Shown here: positions 46,946 to 56,114 of the stretch, piece by piece
How the letters are laid out: each line of letters starts with the position of its first letter
Position numbering within the stretch: the first letter of the stretch is position 1
Assembly (NCBI RefSeq): GCF_002753895.1
Contig: NZ_NJER01000003.1
Coordinates: forward strand, 434,001 to 498,000
Direction of reading: 5' to 3'
Length of the DNA stretch: 64,000 bases
Origin: Halobacteriovorax sp. JY17
Lineage (GTDB): Bacteria; Bdellovibrionota; Bacteriovoracia; Bacteriovoracales; Bacteriovoracaceae
Notes under the pieces: generated by a model
Seen by the model: only the letters and a program-made list of their open reading frames with translations
Told to the model about the DNA's origin: nothing
Databases searched by the model: none
Program-made: the position numbers and the translations under genes

Positions 46946-47947
46946 ATGAAGAAGATTATTTTTGCAATTTCTTTGGCCCTTACTCTTTCTAGTTTTGGAG
47001 CAAGTCGACTCAAAGATTTAATTACCTTAAAAGGTGTTAGAGACAATCCGATTATTGGCTACGGCCTTGTCATTGGTCTAAATGGAACTGGAGATGGTGG
47101 CGGAGAAGTCACAAATAAATCTTTAAAGAGAATGTTTCAAAAGCTAGGACTAAATCCTCAAAACGAAGTCTCTTCCAAGAATGTCGCCGCTGTAATTGTT
47201 ACAGCGAAACTTCCTCCCTTCGCAAGACAGGGACAGAAAATTGATATTACGGTTTCTTCCATCGGAGATGCGTCCTCACTAGCAGGAGGAACTCTAATGG
47301 TTACGCCACTAAAAGGTGGCGACGGAATAGTTTACGCCGTAGCTTCCGGACCTCTCTCAATCGGAGGTCTTGAAAAAGGAAAGAAGTTTGCGACGACAGG
47401 AACGATTCCAAATGGAGCTCTTGTTGAAAATGAAATCAAGATTGACTTTGATAAGAAGAAGTCCCTAAGGTTTGCACTTAGAAATCCTGACTTCACGACG
47501 GCCGCAAGAGTTGAGAAAACAATTAATCAAGAACTTGGTGGAAAATATGCTATCGCCAAAGATGCGACTACAGTAGACCTTATCATTCCATTTCACTATC
47601 AAAGAGAAGTCGTTCACCTTGTGGCCATTGTTGAAAATTTTAAAATAAATGCAGATTCGGTGACGAAGATTGTTATTAATGAAAGAACAGGAACAATTGT
47701 TGCCGGAGGTAACGTTCAATTATCATCAGTAGCAATAAGTCATGGAGACTTAACAATTGAAGTAAAAGGTGATGAGGCTGCTCAATCAGATAAACCTAAC
47801 TCCCTCTACTTTCTTGACAAAAAGACTACACTAAATGACCTAGTAAAAAGCTTAAATGCTTTTGGTGCCACTCCTGAAGACCTTATTTCGATATTTAAGG
47901 CCCTTAAGAGTAATGGTGCTCTTATAGGTGATGTAGAATTTATATAA
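46946..47947 (+). CDS. flgI: Flagellar P-ring protein FlgI
   Basis: FlgI makes the periplasmic P ring. 333 residues with a signal peptide (residues 1-18), a little shorter than E. coli FlgI (365). It starts the mature part with SRLKDLITLKGVRDNPIIGYGLVIGLNGTGD, contains the TVSSIGDASSLAGGTLMVTPL segment, and ends in the typical LNDLVKSLNAFGATPEDLISIFKALK helix. Three bases after flgH. Confidence 0.95.
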   Translation: MKKIIFAISLALTLSSFGASRLKDLITLKGVRDNPIIGYGLVIGLNGTGDGGGEVTNKSLKRMFQKLGLNPQNEVSSKNVAAVIVTAKLPPFARQGQKIDITVSSIGDASSLAGGTLMVTPLKGGDGIVYAVASGPLSIGGLEKGKKFATTGTIPNGALVENEIKIDFDKKKSLRFALRNPDFTTAARVEKTINQELGGKYAIAKDATTVDLIIPFHYQREVVHLVAIVENFKINADSVTKIVINERTGTIVAGGNVQLSSVAISHGDLTIEVKGDEAAQSDKPNSLYFLDKKTTLNDLVKSLNAFGATPEDLISIFKALKSNGALIGDVEFI

Positions 47948-48029
47948 ACTGGATTATTATTCTAAAAAATGCTAGAATATAGCTAATAGAGCGGTGGTAA
48001 AGGAATTATCACCCGAGAACAAGGTCAGG

Positions 48030-48506
48030 ATGACTATGTCAAAAATCAACAATTCAATTCCAGTAAATACTCCTGTATCCAGCAAAGCTGAGAACAAAAA
48101 ATATATTCCTGAGCCATACTTAGATGCGGCTAAAGGAATGGAAAAACAATTTATTAAATTGATGATTGACCAAATGAAGAAGACTGCAGGAAGCGCAGAG
48201 CCCACTTCTACTGGAATGGATTACTACATGGATCTTCAAAACGAAGAACGTTCTAAGGCCATGGTCAATAGAAACCAAGTTGGTTTACAAGACTTAATCT
48301 TAGATAGAATTTATCCTGAAAGTAAGCGTAATCAATATGCTTACAATGCATATCTACAACAAACAAATCAAATGAATCAAATGGCGAAGCCAAGAGTTGA
48401 AATGCAAAATGCTCACGTTAGCACTCGCAACGAAGCGGAACTTTACCAAGTTAATAAGAAGAGTATAGGTTCGAATGAACTAGGCCAGGAGGCGCATCAT
48501 GAATAA
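48030..48506 (+). CDS. flgJ: Rod-binding protein, FlgJ N-terminal domain type
   Basis: About 159 residues from the ATG at 48030. A GTG at 47994 is in frame but lacks a ribosome-binding site, whereas AAGG stands five bases before 48030 and AGGA five before the next ATG at 48036. The core DAAKGMEKQFIKLMIDQMKKTAG and GMDYYMDLQNEERSKAM matches the N-terminal rod-capping domain of FlgJ. The muramidase domain found in enterobacterial FlgJ is absent, so another enzyme must open the wall for the rod. Overlaps flgM by 8 bp. Confidence 0.85.
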   Translation: MTMSKINNSIPVNTPVSSKAENKKYIPEPYLDAAKGMEKQFIKLMIDQMKKTAGSAEPTSTGMDYYMDLQNEERSKAMVNRNQVGLQDLILDRIYPESKRNQYAYNAYLQQTNQMNQMAKPRVEMQNAHVSTRNEAELYQVNKKSIGSNELGQEAHHE

Positions 48507-48825
48507 TATTGAATCGACACGATCAAAGTTTTTTCCACACACTAAAACAGAAATTAATGGTGGAAATAATGCTGCGAAGATCAAAGCTCTTCAAAGAAAT
48601 GATGCCAGTAGATTTAATGAACTTAAGGATATGGAAAGAAGAGATAGCAGTGTTTCTATTCCTGAGGCCGTTAAAGATTTTTCAAGAATCAGAAAAGCTG
48701 TCGACGCCGCTCCAGAAGTTGATAACTCTGACAAAATTGCAAAACTAAGAGATCAAATTCAAAACGGTACTTATAAAATGGACTTCGAGGCAATTGCCGA
48801 CAAGATTTTATCGGAAGAAATGTAA
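48499..48825 (+). CDS. flgM: Anti-sigma-28 factor FlgM
   Basis: FlgM holds sigma-28 (FliA) inactive until it is exported through the finished hook. 108 residues. The C-terminal sigma-binding half shows VDNSDKIAKLRDQIQNGTYKMDFEAIADKIL, the FlgM hallmark, near residues 74-105; the first half is basic and disordered. Located with flgN, as in many bacteria. Confidence 0.82.
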   Translation: MNNIESTRSKFFPHTKTEINGGNNAAKIKALQRNDASRFNELKDMERRDSSVSIPEAVKDFSRIRKAVDAAPEVDNSDKIAKLRDQIQNGTYKMDFEAIADKILSEEM

Positions 48826-48828
48826 TTT

Positions 48829-49326
48829 ATGGAACAACAAAAGAAAGAGCTATATTACTTTCAAGTAACAGATCTCTGGAAGAGATTTTGCGAAGAGCAC
48901 TCAACTCTCTTTGATCAAACATGTGATGAGTATTCATTATTGTTAACAAGTGATTTAGATAATCTTGAAGAGAAGATTATTGAAAAACAAGAGACTATTA
49001 ACAGAATTAATCTTCTTGAAGATTTAAGATCATCAATTATCTCGAGAGTGAATAGAGATCTGGGACAAAAAATCTCTCATGTTTCTGACCTTATTTCATA
49101 TTTTCAATCATTTGAAGCTACTCTTGAACATAGACACTTATTTAATTTTAACGCTCTTTTAATTGATATTATTGAAAAAATACAAGCTCAAAATAAGACC
49201 AATCAATTATTTATTAATAAAGCACTTGGTTCTCTCAAAAGTATTCGAGAAGAAGCACTTGGAGAAAAGAGCTACTCTACTTACAATGCGAAAGGCTCTG
49301 CGAAATCAAGAAGTTTATCGGTATAG
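48829..49326 (+). CDS. flgN: FlgN-like export chaperone
   Basis: 165 residues, predicted long helices throughout, with a basic Ser-rich tail. FlgN escorts FlgK and FlgL to the flagellar export gate. The sequence itself is weakly conserved. The assignment rests on helical content, size and its place between flgM and flgK. Nine bases before the flgK start. Confidence 0.6.
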   Translation: MEQQKKELYYFQVTDLWKRFCEEHSTLFDQTCDEYSLLLTSDLDNLEEKIIEKQETINRINLLEDLRSSIISRVNRDLGQKISHVSDLISYFQSFEATLEHRHLFNFNALLIDIIEKIQAQNKTNQLFINKALGSLKSIREEALGEKSYSTYNAKGSAKSRSLSV

Positions 49327-49334
49327 AGGTTTAA

Positions 49335-50804
49335 TTGTCAGATTTATTAAATATTGGACGTACAGGTTTAAATGCTTCTAAGAAGTCTCTTGAGACGACG
49401 GGGCATAATATATCCAATGTTAATACTGAAGGCTATTCAAGACAAAGAGTAAATCAAACAACGAATTCTCCAATAACAAAAGGCGGAACAGTTCACGGGA
49501 CTGGTGTACGCATAAAGTCTGTGACCAGAATCAATGATGATTTTGTTAACAAGAGACTGGAAAAAGCAATCTCCAATGGAGAATTTTTTGAACAAAGAAT
49601 GGAGAGAATGACTCAGGTTGAGGACATCTTCAACGATCTAGATTCCGATGGTCTCAATCAAGTTATAAATAAGTTTTTTAATAGCTTTAGAGAGCTTGCT
49701 AACCAGCCCGAGAATGAAACGATTCGTTCAGTAGTTAGAGATCAGGCAAACCTTGTTGTGCAAGACTTTAGGCGTATTCAAGATAATTTAAATTCCATAT
49801 CTTCTGGTATTGATGAAAACATGAAAGCAGAAGTTACGGACATCAATCAAACTCTTGAACATATCGCAAATCTAAATAAGAAGATTCAGTCTCTTGAAGC
49901 AATTCACGAAGAGGTTGGAGATTTACGAGATCAAAGAGACCTCGCAGTTAGAAATCTTGCAAAGTCTTTTAATGTACATACATACCAAGACAATAAGGGT
50001 CAATTTGTCGTTGCCGCTCGTGGTGTTGGAACACTTGTTACGGCAACACAAGTCCAAAGATTACAGATTGGAACAAGTAATAAAGAAAATTCAACCAACG
50101 GTCTTCCTGGATCTGCTGATATATTCTTTGAGGGAAAACCTGCTCACCTACTCACCAGAAAGTTTCAAGGTGGTAGCTTAGCTTCTCTAGCAAAAGTTAG
50201 AAACGAAGAGATCGTTGCGATAAAAAACAAAGTTGACACCATCGCTTATAATCTTACAAAAAGTGTAAACGCTATTCACAGACGTGGTTATGTAAATAGA
50301 AACCTTGATGTAAATGAGCAAGGAAGTGTATCCAGTATTGACTCCAAAGGCCCAACAACAGGAATTAACTTCTTCAAAGAACCTACAGGACCTGGAGACG
50401 CGGCTATAAATATGTCTCTCAGTACTGCAGTTCAAGAGGACCTAACTAATATTGTTACAGCTCTTGGTCCAAATAGCCCTGGTGACAACAGAGTTTCCCT
50501 AGCAATTTCTAAAATTCAACACGAGAGAATTGTTGGAGATGGCGAAGGACAAGCAACACTAGAAGAGTTTTACTTACAAGCCGTTGGTAAGATTGGACTA
50601 GAAGCCGGTAAGGCGAAGCTAGATGCTGAGCAAGCAGATGGCCTAACAGCTCAGGCCGTTAGTATACGAGAGCGTCTTGTTGGCGTGTCAATAGATGAAG
50701 AAGCTGCAAATATGGTCAAGTACCAACATGCTTATCAAGCCTCTGCTAAAATAATGCAAACCGCCGATGAAATGTTTAAAACTGTCATCGGAATTAAGAG
50801 ATAA
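49335..50804 (+). CDS. flgK: Flagellar hook-filament junction protein FlgK (HAP1)
   Basis: FlgK is the first junction protein between hook and filament. 489 residues. Start codon TTG with GAGG five bases before it. The N-terminal LNASKKSLETTGHNISNVNTEGYSRQRV and the C-terminal SIDEEAANMVKYQHAYQASAKIM helices are the conserved D0 pieces. Followed by flgL after four bases. Confidence 0.94.
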   Translation: MSDLLNIGRTGLNASKKSLETTGHNISNVNTEGYSRQRVNQTTNSPITKGGTVHGTGVRIKSVTRINDDFVNKRLEKAISNGEFFEQRMERMTQVEDIFNDLDSDGLNQVINKFFNSFRELANQPENETIRSVVRDQANLVVQDFRRIQDNLNSISSGIDENMKAEVTDINQTLEHIANLNKKIQSLEAIHEEVGDLRDQRDLAVRNLAKSFNVHTYQDNKGQFVVAARGVGTLVTATQVQRLQIGTSNKENSTNGLPGSADIFFEGKPAHLLTRKFQGGSLASLAKVRNEEIVAIKNKVDTIAYNLTKSVNAIHRRGYVNRNLDVNEQGSVSSIDSKGPTTGINFFKEPTGPGDAAINMSLSTAVQEDLTNIVTALGPNSPGDNRVSLAISKIQHERIVGDGEGQATLEEFYLQAVGKIGLEAGKAKLDAEQADGLTAQAVSIRERLVGVSIDEEAANMVKYQHAYQASAKIMQTADEMFKTVIGIKR

Positions 50805-50808
50805 ATAG

Positions 50809-51807
50809 ATGTCGAGAGTATCTGAAAATAGTTCATCTGCTGCACTAAACTTTTCCCTAGGAAAGGCAAAGTCAAAGCTAGAAGACCTCCAAATGAAGGG
50901 TTCTACCCTTAAGGATATCTCTCGCCCCTCAGATAACCCTATTAGTAATGTTGAGGCACTCTCTATTACTTCAAATATGTCTGACAACAAACAGTATCAG
51001 CGTAATGCTGACTACGCTCTTCTACATTTAAACGTAACAGAGAACTCGCTTGAACAACTCACTGACCTTCTTGTTAAGGCCAAAGAAATTGCGATTTCTC
51101 AATCATCGGATTTTTACAATGCCGATGTTAGAAAAAATATTGCGAATGAGGTAAACCAACTTCGAAACTTGGCCCTTTCAATCGCTAATAAACGGGTGGG
51201 GCAAAAGTATATCTTTTCTGGATACTCAACACTCACCCAACCTTTTGATGTTAGCGGAAAGTATAATGGAGACACTGGGCACACGACCGTCGAAGTTGCT
51301 AAAGACTTCTTCTTGCCTCTAAATTTAAATGGTAAAGAAATTTTCTTCTCCGCTGATGACACCTCCGACAAGAACACTAATCCTCTAAAAGAAATTAAAC
51401 AGCTAGAGAATGGTGAAACTATAGAAAATAAAAGAGATCTTGCCTCTACAGAAGGCGAGAAACTCCATAAGCGAGATAATATATTTGCTCAATTAGAAAG
51501 TCTGTCAGTGGCCCTTGAAACAAATGATGCGCCACTGATACAAAACCTTCTAGAAGAGTTCGACGATAGTATCTCTAGACTCATTACACTTAGAACGAGA
51601 GTTGGTTCTATAACAAGCTCTGTTACAAACTCAAAGTCACGCCTCGAATCAGAGAATATCGAAGGCGCCACGCGTAAAAGTAAATTAATAGATGCAGATA
51701 TTGCTGAAGTATTTTCCGATATAACAAAACATCAGGCAGTCCTAAAGACGACCTATAAATCCTCTCAAGGTTTAATGAATCAAAACCTCATGGATTTCTT
51801 AAGGTAG
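50809..51807 (+). CDS. flgL: Flagellar hook-filament junction protein FlgL (HAP3)
   Basis: FlgL is the second junction protein and resembles flagellin. 332 residues. The N-terminal KGSTLKDISRPSDNPISNVEAL with NSLEQLTDLLVKAKEIAI and the C-terminal SKLIDADIAEVFSDITKHQAVLKTTYKSSQGLMNQNLMDFL are standard. Last structural gene of the operon. Downstream is a 161-bp gap with the csrA promoter. Confidence 0.92.
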   Translation: MSRVSENSSSAALNFSLGKAKSKLEDLQMKGSTLKDISRPSDNPISNVEALSITSNMSDNKQYQRNADYALLHLNVTENSLEQLTDLLVKAKEIAISQSSDFYNADVRKNIANEVNQLRNLALSIANKRVGQKYIFSGYSTLTQPFDVSGKYNGDTGHTTVEVAKDFFLPLNLNGKEIFFSADDTSDKNTNPLKEIKQLENGETIENKRDLASTEGEKLHKRDNIFAQLESLSVALETNDAPLIQNLLEEFDDSISRLITLRTRVGSITSSVTNSKSRLESENIEGATRKSKLIDADIAEVFSDITKHQAVLKTTYKSSQGLMNQNLMDFLR

Positions 51808-51891
51808 ACCGATAAAGTTATTGATAATTGCAATTTTGGTGTAATTCAACAAATATTATACAAGTATTTGATAGTTTTTGCCTGTTTTTAC

Positions 51892-51920
51892 TTGCCTTTT
51901 GAAAAATGAGGTAATATATG
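51892..51920 (+). promoter_or_regulatory. Candidate promoter of csrA-fliW
   Basis: TTGCCT at 51892-51897, 17-base spacer, TATATG at 51915-51920. Sigma-70-like. The leader (about 42 bases) contains an AGGAAGG-type sequence near 51941, which could be a CsrA self-binding site. Confidence 0.5.
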
Positions 51921-51968
51921 AACCATTGCAGATCGAATCAGGAAGGTTCACAAAGTTGAGGTTTATTT

Positions 51969-52196
51969 ATGCTCGTTTTGACAAGGAAGCTAGGAGAAAG
52001 CATCGCCATTGATGATCACATCAAAATTGTTGTGGTACAAATCAAGGGTAAGCAAGTACGTCTAGGCATCAAAGCCCCCAAAGAAACGAAAATTCACAGA
52101 GAAGAAGTTTACAAGTCTATTCAGGATCAAAATACTGAAGCGTCACAGGCAGACCTATCTTCAATTTCCGACTTAGCAGACGAATTAAAGAAATAA
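51969..52196 (+). CDS. csrA: Carbon storage regulator CsrA
   Basis: Small RNA-binding dimer that represses translation by binding GGA motifs in leaders. 75 residues. MLVLTRKLGESIAIDDHIKIVVVQIKGKQVRLGI covers the beta strands with the RNA-binding face, ending in the KEVYKSIQ-type helix. Next to flagellar genes and fliW, it most likely controls flagellin translation as in Bacillus. Confidence 0.95.
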   Translation: MLVLTRKLGESIAIDDHIKIVVVQIKGKQVRLGIKAPKETKIHREEVYKSIQDQNTEASQADLSSISDLADELKK

Positions 52197-52282
52197 GCAA
52201 GAATTTCCCTCTTGCACTTCTGGTCCTACGACTGCTAGAATCATGAGGCGGGCTATTTAGGCTCGAATTATGGAGGCCATAA

Positions 52283-52846
52283 GTGAAAATCAACACAACT
52301 AGATTTGGTGAACTCGAAGTAGATAATAGTGATATTATTACGTTTAAAGATGGTTTATTAGGTTTTGAACAACTGACAAAGTTCTTCATTGTTGACCCAG
52401 GTGACCAGACTTTGATTCTTTGGATTCAGTCTATTGATGATGCTAGTACAGCATTCCCAATCATCGAACCAAAAATATATAAGCCAGATTATTCTGTGAA
52501 ACTACTACCTGCTGAACTAACAAGCCTAAGCCTAGAAAACCTAAGCGAAGCTAGCGTTTATACTATTTTAACAATTCCACAAGTTGTTACTAATATGTCA
52601 GCTAATATGAAAGCTCCTATCGTTATCAACAATAAGACAAAAATCGCAAGACAGATCGTTCTTCAAGATTCAAAACTTGAAGTTAAATTTGAAATGTATA
52701 CTGATCTTAAAAGATACATTGTAGCTTACACTTCAGATGACTCTGTTAGAACAAATGTTAAACTCTCTGAAAAGACAGAGGAAGCCGCTTCTAATCAAGA
52801 GACTCAAAATAAAACAACAAATTCCAACCTCAACGCTGAGGCTTAA
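52283..52846 (+). CDS. fliW: Flagellar assembly factor FliW
   Basis: FliW binds CsrA (relieving repression) or flagellin, coupling flagellin export to its synthesis. 187 residues, longer than the usual 140-150 because of a Thr/Asn/Gln-rich tail after about residue 150. The start is GTG with GGAGG six bases before it. Core segments FGELEVDNSDIITFKDGLLGFEQLTKF and FPIIEPKIYKPDY fit FliW. Ends at a strong terminator. Confidence 0.9.
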   Translation: MKINTTRFGELEVDNSDIITFKDGLLGFEQLTKFFIVDPGDQTLILWIQSIDDASTAFPIIEPKIYKPDYSVKLLPAELTSLSLENLSEASVYTILTIPQVVTNMSANMKAPIVINNKTKIARQIVLQDSKLEVKFEMYTDLKRYIVAYTSDDSVRTNVKLSEKTEEAASNQETQNKTTNSNLNAEA

Positions 52847-52849
52847 ATA

Positions 52850-52880
52850 AAAAAAGCCAGCAATAAGCTGGCTTTTTTTT
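52850..52880 (+). terminator. Rho-independent terminator after fliW
   Basis: GCCAGC at 52856-52861 and GCTGGC at 52867-52872 with a five-base loop, preceded by seven or more As and followed by eight Ts. It can work on both strands and separates fliW from the convergent TPR gene. Confidence 0.92.
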
Positions 52881-52897
52881 CTAAATTTTCTTCTATT

Positions 52898-53629
52898 TTA
52901 TATTCTTGTTTCAGTAGCTGTCTTGGATAAATTCAAATACATCGCTGCTTCCGAATTCATAGGCTCAAGGGAAATAACTTTTTCCCACTCTGACTGAGCT
53001 TCTAAAATATTTCCATTACCGTACTGAAGGACACCTAGGGCGACTCTAGCATTAGTATAATTTGGCTTTTCAGTTCTAAGCTTCTTAAGCTCATCAATAG
53101 CTTTTGAAACAAACCCCTTCTTAGCGTAAACCTTCGCTATTTTGATTTTAGTTTCGAGATTTTCTGTGTCTAAGGCCACCACTTTATTATACTCAAAGAG
53201 AGCTTCATCAAATCGGTTATAAGTCATGTAAAGGTCAGCAAGCTCGAGGTGCTTAAGAGCAAACTTCTTATTCACATGTTGATCATCAATTCCCTCATTA
53301 CCTCTAGCACGTGTTTTAACACGCTCATTAGCCTGATTGAAGACCTTTTTAGCATCTTCATAGTGTCCAATGTCATTATAAAGAACAGACAGAGAAATAG
53401 CGGCATCAGTATGAGTTGGATCTAGAGTAATCACTTTGTTAAATGCTTTGATGGCCTTACCAATCTCACCATTAATGTGAAAGATATTTGCCAAGAAGAA
53501 GAGAGCATCAATTGATTTTGGATCTACTTCAATAATTTCATTAAAAATAGCGGCAGCCTTCTTATATTCACCACTATTGTAACAGTGCTTTGCTTTTTCA
53601 AGTAATTCTGTTGAATTAAAAGTTTCCAT
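52898..53629 (-). CDS. TPR-repeat protein
   Basis: 243 residues of tandem tetratricopeptide repeats from residue 3 to about 230 (for example ALFFLANIFHINGEIGKAIKAFNKVITLDP and ARVALGVLQYGNGNILEAQSEWEKVISLEP). No signal peptide, so cytoplasmic or partner bound. TPRs mediate protein-protein contacts. It is next to the BamD-like gene (10-bp gap). The partner is unknown. Confidence 0.85.
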   Translation of the reverse strand: METFNSTELLEKAKHCYNSGEYKKAAAIFNEIIEVDPKSIDALFFLANIFHINGEIGKAIKAFNKVITLDPTHTDAAISLSVLYNDIGHYEDAKKVFNQANERVKTRARGNEGIDDQHVNKKFALKHLELADLYMTYNRFDEALFEYNKVVALDTENLETKIKIAKVYAKKGFVSKAIDELKKLRTEKPNYTNARVALGVLQYGNGNILEAQSEWEKVISLEPMNSEAAMYLNLSKTATETRI

Positions 53630-53639
53630 ACTTCTCCTA

Positions 53640-54377
53640 TTACCTAAGGCAATTATCGTAGACGCTCTGTAGTTTTGCGAGCTGAGCTTGCTCTATAACT
53701 TCTTTAAATTGATTAAAATACTTAGTGCAACCATCTTTATCTTTTAGCTTATTAGAGCTTTCAACAACTCTAATCATTGAATGAGCAAGTAGATCTGGTG
53801 AATTTTTAAAGTTATCAATGATTGAAAGATATCTATATCTAGCAGCATCAAAGACATCTGTTTTAAAATAGAAATCACCGATATACTTTTCTTTATCTAG
53901 AACCATATTTTGTGCCATCTTAATTTTTTCAAGGGCACCTTCAGTAAATTCAGACTTACCATGGAAGTTTAAAAGCTCTTGATAATACTTAATCGCTTCG
54001 TGAGCAGCAGATAAATCCCTATCAAATGTATCTGGAATTTGAGCATAGAAAGATTCTGCTATTTTCCAAATAACATAGGTCTTCTTCTGGTGTTTTGGGT
54101 GGAAATCCTTAAACAAAATATAAGCTGCAGCCGCTTCTACATAGCTCTCTTGCTTAAAGAGTATGTCTGCCTGCAAAAGCTCTGCGTGAGTTGCATAGAA
54201 GCTATATGGATACTGCGACCTAAGCGTATTAAGCTTCTCTGTGGCCAAGATATACCTTGATTCTTTAATGAGGTCTTCAGCTTCTTTAAAGAGAACTTCC
54301 GCCTCTGTCTTACCTGCAGGCCTTGGTGTTGAACATGAAATGAGGGCCAAACAAAATGTCACTATTAATAAGCGCAC
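53640..54377 (-). CDS. bamD: BamD-like outer-membrane assembly lipoprotein
   Basis: 245 residues. Start GTG with GGAAG five bases upstream. The lipobox LISC gives C15 as the lipid site, followed by TPR-type repeats (AEVLFKEAEDLIKESRYILATEKLNTLRSQYPYSFYATHAELLQADILF). Length and layout fit BamD (YfiO), the essential partner of BamA in outer-membrane protein insertion. Other TPR lipoproteins share the pattern, so the name is probable, not certain. Confidence 0.7.
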   Translation of the reverse strand: MRLLIVTFCLALISCSTPRPAGKTEAEVLFKEAEDLIKESRYILATEKLNTLRSQYPYSFYATHAELLQADILFKQESYVEAAAAYILFKDFHPKHQKKTYVIWKIAESFYAQIPDTFDRDLSAAHEAIKYYQELLNFHGKSEFTEGALEKIKMAQNMVLDKEKYIGDFYFKTDVFDAARYRYLSIIDNFKNSPDLLAHSMIRVVESSNKLKDKDGCTKYFNQFKEVIEQAQLAKLQSVYDNCLR

Positions 54378-54442
54378 ACTTACTTCCTTTGTAGCAATAT
54401 AGAAGTAAGCATATCATTTGCAGCGTAGCACCGTCAAAGTAA

Positions 54443-55489
54443 CTAACGGGATTTTACGCCGTATAACTCATTATAAATTTCAATGGAAATTAACTTAAAC
54501 GCCGCAGCAAGAGGAATTGAAATAACCATTCCCATCACACCAAAGAAAGTAGATCCAAGGATAACGCTAATGACAACCATGAGTGGATGTAAATTAACAA
54601 TCTTGGAGACTAAGATTGGAAAGACAAGGGCAATATCAATTGAGTTTGCGACAACGTAGAGCACTGTGATGGCACCAAAAGTTGGCCCCCAGCCATACTC
54701 AGCCAGGCCGAAAATAATTGCAGGCACTGTTCCAAGAATTGGACCTAAATAAGGAATGACATTTGTTAGGCCAGCAACAAGGCCTAGAAGTAAGGCAAAC
54801 CTTACATCCATGATAAATAGACCTGTTGAAATAATAACACCAACGATGCTTGCCTCTACGAACTTAGCAAAAATATAGTCACCAAGTTGTCTATTAAATT
54901 GATGAGATAAGTAATAGAAGCGCTCAAAGATTGAGTTGGGAACAATTTTTAAAAAATTAGATTTAAAGCTCTTACCATCTTTCAAGATAAAGAAAACAAA
55001 TAAGGGGACAAGAAAAATCCATTCAATGATTGACCCCAAGTATTTTGGAATTTGTAAAAGAATCTCTGTTGTGGCCTTTTGTCCGTAACTGAGAGAGTTG
55101 TCGAGAAGATCATTACCAACAACGTAACCTGTTCTCTTCTCAATTCTCTCTGTTATATTTCTATATTCTGTTTTTAAAAAACTCTCGACCTTAGGAAGAT
55201 AGTATTGAACATTCTGAGCTTCACTTGTCACTGTTGGAGTTATTTTTATTAGTGGGTAAGTAAATAGAAATAAGATTGCAGTAAAGACCAAGTTAACAGA
55301 AGTAGATCTCTTAAGGCCAAATCTCATCACAACAGGAATGAGTGGATTAAAAATAAGGCTAATAACATAAGCAACACTAAGAGGAATTGTTACTCTCGGA
55401 AAGAGTGATAGTGAAAAGAGAAAGAGAACCAGGCCCAGAAAGAAAGCAAAGAGCCTTACTTTCTCTTGCTTACTAATTGCTGTTTGCAT
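54443..55489 (-). CDS. AI-2E family transporter / permease
   Basis: 348 residues with seven to eight membrane segments. The conserved GLTNVIPYLGPILGTVPAIIFGL segment in the second half is diagnostic of the AI-2E transporter family (PerM, TqsA). Members export autoinducer, ions or osmolytes, and the substrate cannot be told here. Its start lies inside the cyclic-nucleotide-binding gene (17-bp overlap). Confidence 0.85.
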   Translation of the reverse strand: MQTAISKQEKVRLFAFFLGLVLFLFSLSLFPRVTIPLSVAYVISLIFNPLIPVVMRFGLKRSTSVNLVFTAILFLFTYPLIKITPTVTSEAQNVQYYLPKVESFLKTEYRNITERIEKRTGYVVGNDLLDNSLSYGQKATTEILLQIPKYLGSIIEWIFLVPLFVFFILKDGKSFKSNFLKIVPNSIFERFYYLSHQFNRQLGDYIFAKFVEASIVGVIISTGLFIMDVRFALLLGLVAGLTNVIPYLGPILGTVPAIIFGLAEYGWGPTFGAITVLYVVANSIDIALVFPILVSKIVNLHPLMVVISVILGSTFFGVMGMVISIPLAAAFKLISIEIYNELYGVKSR

Positions 55490-56105
55490 TCTGGCTTTCC
55501 AATTGTTTTATTTTAAACTTGAGTCTTCTCACCTCATTTGTCACTGAGAATAACCTATTTGCCGTAATGATAGAAACGGCCTGTAAAAGCTTAGTTGCAA
55601 TGGTTGGATTCGTATTGATTAAATTTTCAAGGTCAGGTTTAAAAATACCTAAGAGCTGACAAGACTCTCTTGCGAGTGCCGTGGCGTTTCTAACACTCTG
55701 TTGTTGAAGCAGAGCAAGTTCTCCAAAGTAGTCCATTTTATCTAACGATACGACATGATTTAACTTTGATTCGTTAGAGCTATCACTTACTCTTTGATCA
55801 TCTTCAACGATAATATCAACTCGCCCACTAAAAATAAAATAGAAGCCAACACCAATATCATTTTGATTAAAAATAGTTTCTCCATCACTGAATTGCCTCA
55901 GATGAAGAGCCTTTGAAAGAAGTCTTAGCTCATAATCAGAAAAATTCTCTAAGACTTTAATTTTTCTTAAAAATCTAGGTATTGAATTCTTATTAGAAGT
56001 AAATAATGGGTTTGATTGCCAGAAGTACTTTAGTATTGGAATATCTAATTTAGGAGGTAATTCCTTACTCGTTTCAATATCTTTTTCAAAACTATTCTTT
56101 GTCAT
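55473..56105 (-). CDS. Cyclic nucleotide-binding domain protein
   Basis: 210 residues, with a CRP-type cNMP-binding domain from about residue 50 to 165 (FSDGETIFNQNDIGVGFYFIFSGRVDII, DYFGELALLQQQSVRNATALARESCQL). FGELALL is the phosphate-binding cassette. There is no DNA-binding helix-turn-helix after it; the tail is a coiled coil. So it may sense cAMP or cGMP and act on the transporter with which it overlaps. That link is inference. Confidence 0.85.
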   Translation of the reverse strand: MTKNSFEKDIETSKELPPKLDIPILKYFWQSNPLFTSNKNSIPRFLRKIKVLENFSDYELRLLSKALHLRQFSDGETIFNQNDIGVGFYFIFSGRVDIIVEDDQRVSDSSNESKLNHVVSLDKMDYFGELALLQQQSVRNATALARESCQLLGIFKPDLENLINTNPTIATKLLQAVSIITANRLFSVTNEVRRLKFKIKQLESQNANSN

Positions 56106-56114
56106 AGTGACCTC

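Noticed and set aside
47994-48029. GTG 47994 as start of the FlgJ-like protein
   Set aside because: No ribosome-binding site is near, while two good ones lie before the ATGs at 48030 and 48036.
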